Assembly (NCBI RefSeq): GCF_009727055.1
Contig: NC_052358.1
Location: forward strand, 42,393,331-42,457,330
Origin: Benincasa hispida
Taxonomy: Eukaryota; Streptophyta; Magnoliopsida; Cucurbitales; Cucurbitaceae
DNA: 64,000 bases
Direction: 5' to 3'
The notes below the pieces were generated by a model. That model did not search any database. It was given only the letters and a program-made list of their open reading frames with translations, and was not told the origin of the DNA. The first letter of the stretch is position 1, and each line of letters starts with the position of its first letter. Below are positions 22,686 through 34,407 of the stretch, piece after piece. Both the position numbers and the translations under genes were made by a program.

Positions 22686-24509
22686 TGCTTGATGATAGTA
22701 GCATGTGGCGGAAGCGACGAGGATCGATAAGCACTCTAATTGATTAATTTTAGTAGAAACGAAAGCATGCTCAAGCAGAATTTAATGAGTTTCAAGGCAT
22801 ACCTTTGAAGAACCATTGAAATTTCGATTTTCAGCTGCTAATTCTTCCAAATCTTTATGCAGACCACCACAAGATATTCCCTACTATTATCTTGATGCTT
22901 TAGATTGAGTTGTGGGACTCAAAATAAGTTGGAATCAAAGGGAATTTGGAGAATGCTCACAGCAGCAATCCAATGAAGAACACCTTCTTCACACGAATTT
23001 TTAACTAAAATTCTACCGGTTAAAATACTTCAACTTCACTCCAATCTCTTCAATATTGAAGACTATCATGCAAAGAGATTTGTTGCATGGGATGCAGCTC
23101 ATGCTTGGAGCAAATGATGCTTGAAGATGGTGGGTTGTTTGTGAGCAACTTGAAGATGAAGTTGAAAAGTCCAATTTTTCCTTTTGTGTATTTTCTATTT
23201 CCACAATCCAAAATTGATTTTAAAATCAGTTTTGATTTAAAAAATTTATTAATTTTACAAATTAATTTCATATGTTAATTTTCTAATAAAATTAATAAAT
23301 AACTATTTAAACAATTTAAATAATTCTAATTAATTTAATATCCAATATTAAATTAATTTTACACAAATCCATCTTCATATATTTAAATCATATTTAAATA
23401 TAAATTCTCCAATTCCATTTGTTTTTAATTTCAACGTTTCAAATTAACTTGTCTCACTACTCTAGAGCTATTCCATTTTCGAGCTAGTAGGGGGACCTCG
23501 TGGACCTACAGATCATGAGCTTCAATGATCCGAGATTAATTGACTAAATTCATTAGACCAATCTAACCCCCATTTGTTAACTAATGGGTCACTCCACTAA
23601 AGCCCATAGTTGAACTCCCCTCACTGTAGATATATTATGTCCACTCAATATAACCATAATTAGTAAGTCAACCCTTCACAGGTTGTTCGTAATAACGGCT
23701 GAGCCTTTGTTTTATCCTCGAAATTATCTCTTGTTCCTTAAGTCCTACTAATCCCCTAATAAACAATTGTTTTGTGATCCAATCAACAAAATCAAGTCCC
23801 TCTCGGGCCAATGAGAGGGTGAGGCCCCTTGTTCAAGACCTAGAATCAGCACTTAAGGGAACAACCTTTCTACTATCCCTAAAAGCGGGTAGGAGTGAAT
23901 TTCGTCTTGGACCCTATATCCCCAGCTATCTATCTAGTCTTACCCCTGAAATGGGAGGTTATTGAGCCGGTGCTGTTGAGCCAACCCTCACTTATGCAAA
24001 TCTAAGGATAATTCCAAATAAACAGGAGTTCATCGTTAGCTCAAGATTAAGGTCAAGTTACCTAGGCCATCGCTTTGAAATAGTCAGTCTTAAACAATGA
24101 ACAACGTTATAAAGTAAGAGTGACTAATTTCGTGGTCTGATCTTGTACAAACCCTTTTGCACAAGGACACCCCCACTCCTTATGTCCCAACATGAACGAA
24201 TTAGGAGCACTTCGTTTGTAGCACTTTATAGCTCTTTGTAACAACTACAGAGCAGACCACATCCAATAGTGTTACCAGAATAAGGTACCCAACCTTATTC
24301 ATAGACTATAGATCATTTTGACTATTTACTCGAACCTGATCCACTTTTATGTCTCCACATAAAGTTCAAATACTCATCCAATAGTCAAGGGACTTTCAGG
24401 TTTATTGGATTTCTATCAAGCAAAACATCTATTCAATAACACCTTATTGAATTTTCAGAATAAGTTCTATTGTTTACAAACCATAAGTTTTAGGACATAA
24501 AACCCAACA
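22686..24509 (-). mobile_element. Copia 5' LTR, 1.8 kb, minus orientation
   Basis: On the minus strand it starts TGTTGGGTTTTATGTCC at 24509 and ends CATCAAGCA at 22686, directly followed by the PBS. Its middle (23,480-24,330) is homologous to the LTRs at 26,243-28,130 and 34,408-36,423, and more distantly to the LTR at 383-2497. Shared blocks include 'ggacctacagatcatg' and 'catagactatagatcatttt'. It is the 5' LTR of the gag remnant at 18.9-19.9 kb. It appears to have inserted close to the 3' end of a plus-strand copia. Confidence 0.9.
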
Positions 24510-24707
24510 CTAATTATATTGTGTGTGAGATGTTGTTAGAGTTAGAGTTCAAAACCAATAGTTAATCTACTATATTCTAAATCATCTTCACTATGTAAAG
24601 ATTCAAGTCATAAGACACCTTTCCTTACGCACAGTACTGTATAGGCTGATATTGCTCGATGAAAAAAAAGTGTTTTTTTGTATTCTGAAAAATTTTCAAG
24701 TGGGGAT
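24510..24707 (+). mobile_element. 3' end of a plus-strand copia with polypurine tract
   Basis: The sequence ends in TTTTCAAGTGGGGATTG. AGTGGGGAT at 24699-24707 is a good polypurine tract next to an LTR start. No pol frame is readable; the upstream part was displaced by the minus-strand LTR at 24509. Confidence 0.6.
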
Positions 24708-25640
24708 TGTTGGTGAAAAACTTAAAATAATAAAAAATAAACTTTTGAGAATCCCACATTGCTAAGATTACAACTAAGAACCTCCTTTATATATCCCCTC
24801 CTTTAGTTGTGGATTTGAGCCCTAAGAGGAACCCATGTTTTAGAGGGGTGAGATAGGCATAGATGGGTTTGGTGGACATCCCATACGTGTGCAATGTCGT
24901 CGTCTGTCCGGTCGGACAGGCGTGGCGTGGCATGGTGCACGTGTCTATGTGAATTTGTTTTTTAAAAAATGATAATAAATAATAATTATTTATTTATTTA
25001 TTTTTTTACTATTATTTAAAAATAAAGAAAATTTCTTTAGTCTTCAATCTTCTATCGTGCTTCTCTCACGCACGTTCGGTGGCTGTGCGCGTTATTCTCC
25101 CCATCAGTTTTGTGCAACCGTTGGCCTTCATGTCTTATAATACAGTCGAATTCCTTTACTCTACACACAACAATTCCTCTCTTCTATATTTACTCCTTTT
25201 TCTTACAAACTTCCCTCTATTTTTTCTCTAATTTTACGTTTCCGAGCAATTTATATCTTGATGGGTGTGAGTATTCTGATCGAATCAGTACAACTCCAAT
25301 CGAGATAGATTTGATTTTCCTGGGCTATTTTATCCTTGTTATGACATGGCCATAGTTGAAAGCTTGCACAAGGAGCAGAGCCGCGAAACGTCTTAAAGAG
25401 AGTGAGCTCCGTGACACAATTTGTAACTAGTTTTTGTTTTGCATGTTAATTTTTTATGTCAAACGTCATTCGTTCACAACTGTTTTTTGTCCATTGAAGG
25501 TAGCTGTTCCAACAATCTTTTTTGTGGCTGCTCTTTTATAGCTTCAATTGCTTGCTTTGTCGGTGATGCTAGCGATCACCTGGGGTGTTGGAGGTGCTTC
25601 AGGGTGTGTGCCAATTGCTGGTGGTGTCACTAGTGCTGCG
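24708..25640 (+). mobile_element. Copia LTR, plus orientation, end uncertain
   Basis: TGTTGGTGAAAAACTT at 24708 follows a polypurine tract. 'gaatcccacattgctaag' and a TATA box candidate (TTTATATATCC, about 24,783-24,793) follow, a combination seen in plant copia LTRs. The 3' limit is not visible. 25,500-25,640 contains a glycine-rich open stretch with a stop that I do not recognise, so that part may be captured host sequence or a solo-LTR neighbour. Confidence 0.55.
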
Positions 25641-26242
25641 AGATTGTTTTTTATCTAATATATATATATATATATATATCTTTGTTGCATTGATAAAGAT
25701 TTTGAATAATAAGACTGAATATGAAGCATCATGATAGGTGTTTCAAGGTGTGTGGCAGTGGCTGGTGGTATAGGGGGAGGACTCTAGTTGTTGGCTTTTT
25801 TACCCTTAATCTTAAATGAATGAATTAATTAATATTTTAATGATAATAAATCTACTTTTATTTATTAATAATTTGATTTGAAGTGTCCATTGCATAGAGC
25901 TTAGAACAATGGTTCCAATGCAATTTAAATCACTCAAATCAAGGTTCAAACAAAGAAGATAAGACCGAAACAAGTTTAATAGAAAAATCCCAAGCTAATG
26001 ATGTGTCATTTTTTTCGTCAAAGACCAATTGAAAGGTGCCACTTGAAGCATAGAAAGAATGAAACATGGTGGCGGGCTTTTGATTTTTTGAGTGCTTTAA
26101 AAGAAAATGAATTTAAAAGAAAAATAAATTTAATACTATTTTATGTTTGTGTCTAACTGCTAGTTTAAACAAATAGTGGTTTTTTACTTTTTGTTAGTTT
26201 TTTTAAAAAGAAAAAAATTTATATTATTTTGTATGGATAAAA
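25641..26242. other. AT-rich spacer with (AT)11 microsatellite
   Basis: A 22-bp AT dinucleotide run is at 25658-25679. At 25,728-25,790 a segment resembles 25,590-25,630 (both have 'ttca.ggtgtgtg' then 'gctggtggt'), which suggests a local duplication. The rest is AT-rich with nothing assigned. Confidence 0.45.
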
Positions 26243-28130
26243 CTAACATGTAGCAAATGAAATCTGAATCAATAAGCACTACAATTACACTTAATTTGAG
26301 TTTATAAAGCATGCTAAGGCAGTTTTTGGAGTAAAGAGGGTTTCATGTTTGAATACCTTTGATGAACAGCTGAAATCTTCTTCTCCTCTATGTATTGGGC
26401 CTTCAATTTGATAGTAGACCACCAAAAAGGCCTTCTCTACTATCCTCTAACTTGGATTGTATGGTGAAAACACAGACTGAGCTCAATTTGATGAAGGGGA
26501 GAGGAGTGTTAGAGAGGAGTAACAGATTTATGTACTTCAGCTTGCATGAGAGTCCAAATCTGATCAAATCAGATTAATTTAAGCAAGTTCATCATGCAAG
26601 CATCTTACTATCAGCCTAAAGACACCTCAAGCTACTGATTATGAGAGGGCTAGGTGTTTTAATTGGATGAAACCGCCCCAATTAGAAAGGAAATCTTGGA
26701 TAATTCTACTAAAAGTGGAAATTTCCATGTAAAAATTCAATTTTTGAATTCAATTTTAATTTTCATTAAAATTAAACATTAAATCAAATCTATTTTTTAG
26801 TTTCAAAAATTGAATAATATTTTATTTAAATAATTAATTAAATAATTTATTTAATTAATTAATTAAATAATAATTTAATGTCAAATATTAAATTAATCAA
26901 ATAATACATGAATCCTATTTATGTAATTTTTAAATATTATAATCTCTCCGATTCTGTTTAATTTAAATCAAATTAAACATTTTAATTATATCGAATATAA
27001 TTAATCAAACCCTAATTTGATTTTGAACACTTCAAATTCAAAACCCTAATTTCAAAAATTGAACAATTCAAATCTACTCAATTCATTATTCCAAGATATA
27101 TTTTATGAGCTAGTAGATGGACCTTATGGACCTACAGATCATGAGTTCTAACGATTTGAGATTAATTGGCTAAACTCTTTAGACCGAATTTAATCAATGA
27201 TCATTAATTATTGAGACACACCACTATAGCTCGATAGTTGCACTCTCCTCAATGTAGATATATTTCTGTCCATTTTAACCATAATTAGTAAGTCGATTCT
27301 TCACATGTCGTTCGTATTTACAACTAGGTCAAAAATACCGTCTTACCCCTGTAAGTACATCTTGTTCCTTAAGCTCCCATTGATCCTCTATTGAACAATT
27401 GGTTTATAGTCCAACTTATAATCCATGTCCCTCTCGATCACGAGAGGGCGAGGCTCCGTTCAAAACCAGGAATTAGCGCTTAAAAGAACAGCTTATTTGC
27501 TAACCTTAAGTCGGGTCGGAGTGAACTCCATCTTGCAGAACTATGTCCTTAGCTACCTATCTAGTCTTATCCTCAAGATGGGAGACTTATTAAGCAGTGT
27601 TGTTGGACTACTCTCACCTATGCAGATCAAAGGATAATCCCGAATAAACAGGAGTTCATAGTTAGCTCAAGATTAAGATTGAGTTACCTTAGTCAGTGAG
27701 TTTGAAATAGTCAGTTTAACAGTAAACAGTCGTTATAAAGAAAAATGACTATTTCGAGGTCCGATCTTATGCAAACTCATTGCATAGGATGTTTCCATTC
27801 ACATGTCTCCACATGAATGATTTTAGGATCACATCATTTGTATTAGTATACAAAATGGGCCGCATCCAATAATGCCACTAGGATGAGGTACCCAATCTCA
27901 TCCCTATACTTATAGACTATTTTGGCTATATACTAAAACTTGATCCTCTTTTAAGTCGCCACATAAAGTTAAAGTATTCATATTATAGCCATGGATTCGT
28001 TTATTAGATTTTTATATCAGAATGCAATATCAACAACAATTTATTGAATAAAATACTCAATAATACCTTTATTGAAAAATAGAATATGTTAATAATATTT
28101 ACGAACTGCGAGTTTAGGACATTCCCAACA
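26243..28130 (-). mobile_element. Copia LTR, minus orientation (same family as 22,686-24,509)
   Basis: On the minus strand it starts TGTTGGGAATGTCC at 28130. It follows the 22.7-24.5 kb LTR through the 'cctacagatcatgag', 'gatatatttctgtcc' and 'cctctcgatcacgagag' blocks to near 26,243. The outermost 13 or so bases at the 3' end are missing or diverged. No PBS or polypurine tract is visible, so it may be solo or truncated. The right flank begins ACTTTTTGTT, a word also present at 26,187-26,196; this does not line up with the LTR start, so I do not call it a TSD. Confidence 0.8.
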
Positions 28131-29099
28131 ACTTTTTGTTTGTGTCTAGTAGCTAGTTGATTCAAATAGAAAAAATCTCTACTATTGATTTTTCTTTTTC
28201 AAGATCTAAAGACCCACAATTGAATTTTGTTTTCACCATTTCCCTCTCTTTTTTTTTAAGCTCATCTTCTTCTATAAATTACACAATAGATTTTTTTTTA
28301 TTGATTTTCAATCCTCACCAAAAACACAAACCTTCCATTGTTGCTCTCTCCAAGCTTTAATTTTCTTATTTTCATCCTTTCTTGAGAGAGATATTTTATG
28401 TTGTGAAGATTAATTTGTTGTATGCTACAACTTGTAAATCCACTCTATTGACAGAATTTTAATTGTGCTCTTTAATTTTTTTCAAACTTTTGTAAAGGTT
28501 GTTATTGATCCTGAAAAAAGAATTGTTGTAACGGTTTGATCATCAATCGTGGAAAGGCTAGGGTTTTTCTTGCACTCGAAAAAAAAAAAAACGTTGTAGC
28601 AGTTCAACTCTAAGTCGTGGGAAGAGTCAAAGACTTCTAATAAAGTACCCAAGAGGAGTTTGGGAAATGGATGTAGGCCGGTTGTGTCGAACTACTATAA
28701 AATTCCCTGGTGTTAATTTCTCTATTCGTCTCATACTTTATTTTGCAATTAACTTGTTATTATATTTTATTGCATGGAATTAATTTCCTCTGATATCAAT
28801 TGTAGGAGTGAGAAATTTAAACAATGAGTATTAATCTAAAATGATTTATGAAAAATCTTTATATACCCAACGACTAGTATCAGAGACAATTGCCCTAGTT
28901 TGTAATTGAAAATTTTCATTAATCATTTTAGATTGGTATGCATTGTTTGAGTTTCTCTCTCCTATAATTGGTATTAGAGTGAGGTTGCTCTTGATTTTAA
29001 TTATTTTTTTTTTATCAAAACCTATTTCATTTGATACTTATTGGTTAAGTTATTTATTCCAACAATTGGTATTAAAGAGGTTTCTCTTTTGATAAAATT
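28131..29099 (+). mobile_element. Copia LTR/leader, plus strand, with two PBS-like sites
   Basis: A T-rich leader-like region ends in two diverged tRNA-Met primer-binding sequences: TGGTATTAGAG at 28969-28979 and TGGTATTAAAG at 29067-29077. A related TAGTATCAGAG-like word lies at about 28,887. They precede a gag remnant. The start of the LTR is not clear: the first bases repeat a segment seen left of the inserted LTR (about 26,143-26,177), so the element may have been split by 26,243-28,130. Confidence 0.5.
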
Positions 29100-29940
29100 A
29101 TTTTTTTAAAATATTATTTTGGTACTAAAAGTTCTTTTTAATATGTCGTAAAAAAATTTATTTGAAAAGCTTAATTGCTAGAGTTATGACAACTTTAAAT
29201 GATGATTCTATTGATAGACATTCATTCTTTGATGGTAATAAAATTTTTGATATTTAAAGAAATAAAATGAAAATAATTATGCTTGCTATGTGGTCTATAT
29301 CATGCGAGTTATAGCAGTCCTAGGGAATTTGTTCGGTGTCTAGGAGTTGTAATCTTCCTATTAATGATTGTGATAGCCGAGCTAGCTTTGTTTTATTCCC
29401 TTCGATCCCAGCTCGTGATAAAGATGATGTTAGGGATTTCAATATTTGATATGTTTGTGAGCATGATTTGTCAAATATGGAATTGAATAGTGAGTTTCTT
29501 ACGTTTAATGCAAAGCTATGAATATCATATATTGTGAATTTGATAGACAAATATGTGATAAAATTTTACATTTTGAATATGAATATGATATTTGGAATTT
29601 TCTTAATAAACTATATAACTTAAAAATTCTCTTTGTAGTACTAATGATTTATTTGATGTGAAAGAATTCTTAAAATCAAGGAAAAGTCCATAAAATAGAA
29701 AGATAAATGTGATGAATCTTCTTTGTGTTTAATGGCTCATTCGGATGAAGATTCCAGTGATAAAAATGAGGTAAATAATAAATCCCCTTCCTATGATGAG
29801 TTGTATGATGTTTTTAAAGATATGCAACATATTTAGAAAAAGTTAGTTCTAAATATTTAACACTATCAAAGAAGTTTAAAGCTTTGCCTATTGAGAATGA
29901 ATCTTTGATAAATGAGAAATTGAGAAATTTGTATGGATGA
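29100..29940 (+). pseudogene. Ty1/copia gag remnant, heavily decayed
   Basis: A short start-like block 'DGNKIFDI' (about 29,232-29,256) is followed by a decayed centre. Then a recognisable acidic linker, LMAHSDEDSSDKNE and SYDELYDVFKDMQHI (about 29,730-29,835), matches the usual stretch before the copia zinc knuckle. Stops and frame changes are frequent. An open frame at 29,283-29,486 has no gag motif and is not proposed as a protein. Confidence 0.5.
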
Positions 29941-30669
29941 CCCAATATTTGTGCCCAAAATTCCAAATGAACTCTTTTTTGAAAATAATGTCAAATGACC
30001 CTCTACTGACGTCATCACCATACCGGATTATGGAAATTGCCCCTCACATATTGATCTCGCTCTTGCTTTACCTTCTCTCTCGCTCTCGCTCTACCTTCGA
30101 TCTTTTGATGTATTTGTTTTTCGTGTACGAACGATTTGACAATTTTCACAAAATCATCAGTTTGAAGCCTCAAATCATTAATACCCTAAACATATAATGG
30201 TGAAGTCTTTTAAATCTAAACTTCATTTCAACGGTGATTAGTTTCTTCGACGGGGTTCTATTTAAACGGTGTTTTGTTTAACAGAGTTTTATTGAACGAG
30301 TTTTTCCAGAATGCGATTTTTCAAAATGGAAAGGGTTTTTCCAGAACAAGGTTTCATTGTTTAGGTGTTTGTTGGAGCTATGTGATTTCTCAAAAAAGGT
30401 ATGAAAAAACATAATGGAAGGGAAATTGTGTATTGGAAGAGTGAGGGTGAGAGATCATTACCAAGGGTTTAAGGTTTTGAGAGATTAAGTTCGAATGCGA
30501 GGTCGAGGGTGAGTGAGATATCGAGAGCGAGAGAGTGAGAGAGAGTGAGAGAGAGAGCGACAACGAGAGAGTGCGAGAGTGAAAAAGAGAGAGAGTGAGA
30601 GTATAATTGAAGTTTTGTATTGGACCAATATTCACTTACTTATATAACTTAATGAAAAACATTCTCTTG
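29941..30669. other. Purine/pyrimidine-biased spacer, no gene seen
   Basis: CTCT/CGCT-rich sequence at 30,060-30,110 and the complementary GAGA/GCGA-rich tract at 30,480-30,605 face each other, so they could pair. Between them is a repetitive 'gagtttttccagaa' type segment. It lies upstream of the MuDR-like transposase, possibly as its 5' end. Confidence 0.45.
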
Positions 30670-31632
30670 CTTTGTAGGATGACAGAAAAATGTCTATTCA
30701 TTTGATATGAAGGTGATTAGAATGAGAACCAAAGTTTGTATATTAAGGGCGAGCTGACAGGAATCATTATGCCTATTACATTGAAGTATGAAGAACTTAA
30801 AGCTCATATTTACAGGGTTAAAAATGTAAGTTCTTTAGAGTTCAATGTTATCATGAGAGTTAAATATAAGCTTGACTATGACGCCTCTCCACAGTACATA
30901 CGAAACAATGGTGATGTTTGCTTCCTTCTTTTTCGGGAAGAACTTTGTAGATTTTAGCTATTTGTAACGCTAAAACCAAACCATGACGAAAATGTGAATA
31001 TGAGTTATGATGATATGAGTGTAGATAGACATTCGAGGAATCATATGAGTTTAATAGAGAAGAGAATGATATTCCATTGTTTATGAACACTCTATCATCA
31101 ACATTATCAATAGACAATGACCGCACTAATCCATGAAACTTGGAAAGAGAAAATCAGTGTAACTGACCAGTCCTTAGTAATGAGAGATCAACAGAATTGA
31201 ATCCAATGGACTGTGGTCCTATAGAGATGTGTGGTCCTATAATGGCTTCAGTGGTTCCACAATCTATGTCTTCATATCGTAGAGGAGAATTGATTATACT
31301 TGGTACCTTTTCATCTGGGACAGATGTTGAAGTTGGTCAAATCTTTTGAAGTAAATGACTTGAAAATGAGATTATTTACTTTATCCATAAACAATAATTT
31401 TAAATATAAGGTCAGGAAGTCAAGCAAGTCTTTATTCACTGTCAAATGTATTAAGGAGACTTGTAAATAGAGCCTTCGTGCAGTGAAAATCTCAGGGTGT
31501 GATATATTCAAGATCACAAAGTATATTCATTCGCACACATATTCTATTGAAATTCTAAATCATGACCATAGACAAGCAACAGTTGTGGTAGTGAGTCAAT
31601 TAATCAAACATAAGTTTACAAGCATAGGACAT
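30670..31632 (+). pseudogene. MuDR-like (MULE) transposase, N-terminal part, broken
   Basis: The frame around 30,700 reads YEGD, a TAG, then NENQSLYIKGELTGIIMPIT, ELKAHIYRVKNVSSLEFNVI and MRVKYKLDYDASPQYI, which is the plant MuDR N-terminal region. An acidic stretch follows. Then, with stops and frame changes (31,280-31,620), come FSSGTDVEVGQIF, FKYKVRKSSKSLFTVKCIKE and CKWSLRAVKISGCDIFKITK, then HDHRQATVVVVSQLIKHKF. The last blocks are the MuDR DNA-binding domain with its Cys pair. The TAG replaces an expected Trp. Reading is cut at 31632 by a solo LTR and resumes at 33,120. The DDE catalytic domain is absent. Confidence 0.75.
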
Positions 31633-33119
31633 TGATAACTTGTAGAAATACAAGTTATTGTAGTCTTTTACTTAGAATAATGAGGATATATAAAAAGAAT
31701 TTGTGTCAATTTTGTCAAGAATTCATGCTACATATTAAACTTGCGCTGAAGTATCTCATAAACACTTGCTGACTGCATATCATGAGTCATCTTGTGCCAA
31801 AGTGTCTACTTTGCAGACTAATCGCAGGACTTCTTCGCATGTATGAAACCCCTATCCAATGAACAAACAATTGGTCGCATGCCTCGGGATCTTTGAGCTG
31901 GCACCAACAGATCGCCTGACAAGCATTCAAAAGATTGACCATGATAGCAGTGCTGACATTCTCACCTATCGCGTCAGACGATAGTGATTTATCAGAGCGG
32001 GAATCCCACCAATTGTCAGCGTAAGACTTTATAAACAGTCTTGACACCAGGAAAAAGGGAAGTCTACACACAAAGAGACAAAGATTTTTACGATAGAAAA
32101 TTCCACTTCCATACTTTACCCGATTATTCATCAGAGCTTTGCCAGAGCAAGAGTCTGAGAGGGCCTTCTCCATTCACCCAACCATTATATACTAGCAGCC
32201 TTTACATTAATCTGTGGGAAGTAAGAAATTGCTAACAATAACCCTTACCTTGTCTCTTCAGTTTTTAGTTGTTGCATTGCATTTTGTTTAAGAGATTACT
32301 CATCTGTGTATCCAACAATAGTATTTCTATTTCAATATCATCATGTCCACTTTCATCATCTTCTCTATCTTCATTTCCACTTTATTTATTGTCTGAGTAG
32401 CTAAGTCCAACGGGGTAAGGGGAAAGGTTAATATCATGTTCTAAGTAGAATTCGCGGGAGTTATCCTATCTGCTTAATGTATGAATATTAAAATGCTTGC
32501 CTATGAGAACTCTTTGAGTCAAGTAGCTATGACTAACTACCTGAGAAGGAAAGTAGTTGTGGATCTCCTTAAGCAAAGTAAGAAATATTTCTAGAGATAA
32601 AACAACCTTGTGCTCATAGCAATTTTATCCACGCATCATAGAGATATGATAAGTGCAGCTGACCACTGAGAGAAGTGCAATAACCTGAATTGCGAGCCAG
32701 GACAAACTCTCACTATAAGCTTAGTGATGCGGTGTTGATCTTCCCCAAATCATGCCTTCTCCATACATTTTTCCTTTACGTTAAGTCTGTTGTTTGTCTT
32801 GAGTACTCTCAAAATTTTATCTCATGGTTGTCTCTGTTAGTTTAGAAATTTAGGTTACATACATTAGTTAATCATATGAACTTGACATTATTCTGACAAT
32901 ATTTTCTTGCCGCATACACACATTCACCTATCACTCTATTATTATAAACCCTTGCGTTCGACCTTGGGTTATCCTGAGAAACTCGTAATCTTGTTCTACT
33001 TAGCTTGATGATGAGAAAACTTGTGGTTAGCGTATGATTACTGAAAGTAAACATATAATATTAATATTGCATCCTCAGTCCAGTACAACCCACAATAGAC
33101 ACATACTAATATCACAATA
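31633..33119 (+). mobile_element. Solo gypsy-type LTR inside the MuDR-like gene, TSD GACAT/GACGT
   Basis: It starts TGATAACTTGTAGAAATACA, the same start as the Athila-like 5' LTR at 53,282 (with TA there). The 5 bp before (31628-31632, GACAT) and after (33120-33124, GACGT) match except for one transition, and removing the insert restores the transposase reading frame. Both LTRs have a 'gttcgacc' block near the 3' end and are about 1.5 kb long. The final dinucleotide is TA, probably CA mutated. No internal sequence remains. Confidence 0.75.
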
Positions 33120-33195
33120 GACGTGTTTATCAACCTCGTCACATCATTGAGGATATGAGGAAAGAGTATGTTATGAACATGGAAGGATGTATGAA
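33120..33195 (+). pseudogene. MuDR-like transposase, continuation
   Basis: The frame reads RRVYQPRHIIEDMRKEYVMN, matching the conserved block that follows the DNA-binding domain in plant MuDR transposases. A stop follows and no further domain is seen. Together with 30,670-31,632 this is the N-terminal third of a transposase. Confidence 0.7.
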
Positions 33196-33279
33196 CACCT
33201 GATGTAGAAGCAGATTGTAGCCCAATTTTAATTTTACAGAAAATATACATAAATCTAGAAGACAAACATTCGTATGCAA

Positions 33280-34407
33280 TTTAGTACAACATGCTTAATA
33301 AGAAAAATTAAGAGGAATTGAAGGGAGATTGTGTACTTACCTTTGAAGACCAAAGACCCTTCACAATTCCTCACAAAAACCACGAAATCTTCAAAACCTC
33401 CTTGGAGCAGGAACACAAAAAAATTACAGCAACCAAAAACCAATTTCGGACACCACCACAGTGAAACCTCTGTATTCTCAGGGGTGAGAATTGACGAGAG
33501 TTGTGGGCTTTGCTTTAATTTTAGGGGGGGGGGGGGTGGAGAGTTCTTTGAGAGAGAACTAACAGAGAGATCTTTTCTTAAAATGTATCAGCTCTGTGTG
33601 TATAGGCTTCTGCGTAAAACTGAAGAAAGAAGGGAATGAAATCCCTAACTTCCTCAACCCTACTCACATGTAAAAGAGAAAAAAGAGGGAGGAGTTATCA
33701 AATAACTCCATTCCTTTAATTTTAATTTACAAATTTTAATACTAAAATAATTATATATATATAATAACCAATTTACTANGTATGTTATATCTAATATAAC
33801 ATATAGCCTATAGTTTATATTATATCATATATAATATAGGCTATAGTTTAATATTCTCTCATTTTAATATATAGTATTTAATATGAATCACATTCATATT
33901 AAATTTAACCTATAGTTTTATATGAATCACATTCATATAATTAATATTTGAATCATATTCAAATATTTATTTTCTCTCAAATAAAACTTTATATTATCAT
34001 GTATCATATATATTATATTAATTATATCACATATAATTAATTTTATATTAATTATATCATATATAATTAATTCCCTCCATTAAGTTGAACAATTTGAATT
34101 AATCCAAAATTAATTTGATTCTCATTAATCTCAGTTGAACTACCGAGAGGACCTTATTGACCTATAGATTAAAGCTCCAAAGATACTTAGTTAATTAATT
34201 AAACTCTTCAATTAAATTAACCAATTTTCATTAACGGTCGGTCACTCCATTAAAGACCGACAGTTGCACTCTACTCACTATAGATATATTTTTGCGTCCA
34301 TTTGGATATAACCAATCAACCGTATGTTGACCCTTCACAAATTACTCGGAAGTATAGCTGGGCCAAAATTACTGTTTTGCCTCTGTAGTTACATCTAACT
34401 CCTTAAG
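33280..34407 (-). mobile_element. Copia LTR fragment, minus orientation, with an N at 33,779
   Basis: The 'ttacctttgaagacc' block (33,339-33,353) is shared with the LTRs at 34.5 kb and 22.8 kb. From 33,790 to 34,405 it aligns with 36,424-37,030 and with the middle of the other LTRs ('ggaccttattgacctatag', 'tatagatatatttttgcg'). It contains a 13-G run (33524-33536) and the only ambiguous base in the window. It ends against the next LTR at 34,408. Confidence 0.65.

Noticed and set aside
26187..28140. ACTTTTTGTT as a target-site duplication of the LTR at 26,243-28,130
   Set aside because: The right copy abuts the LTR end but the left copy lies about 47 bp from the LTR start and is longer than the usual 5 bp.
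29283..29486. Small hydrophobic open frame
   Set aside because: No homology recognised, it lies inside decayed copia gag, and has no start context or neighbours supporting a gene.
30390..30635. Ser/Leu-repeat open frame
   Set aside because: Translation of a GAGA-type simple repeat.
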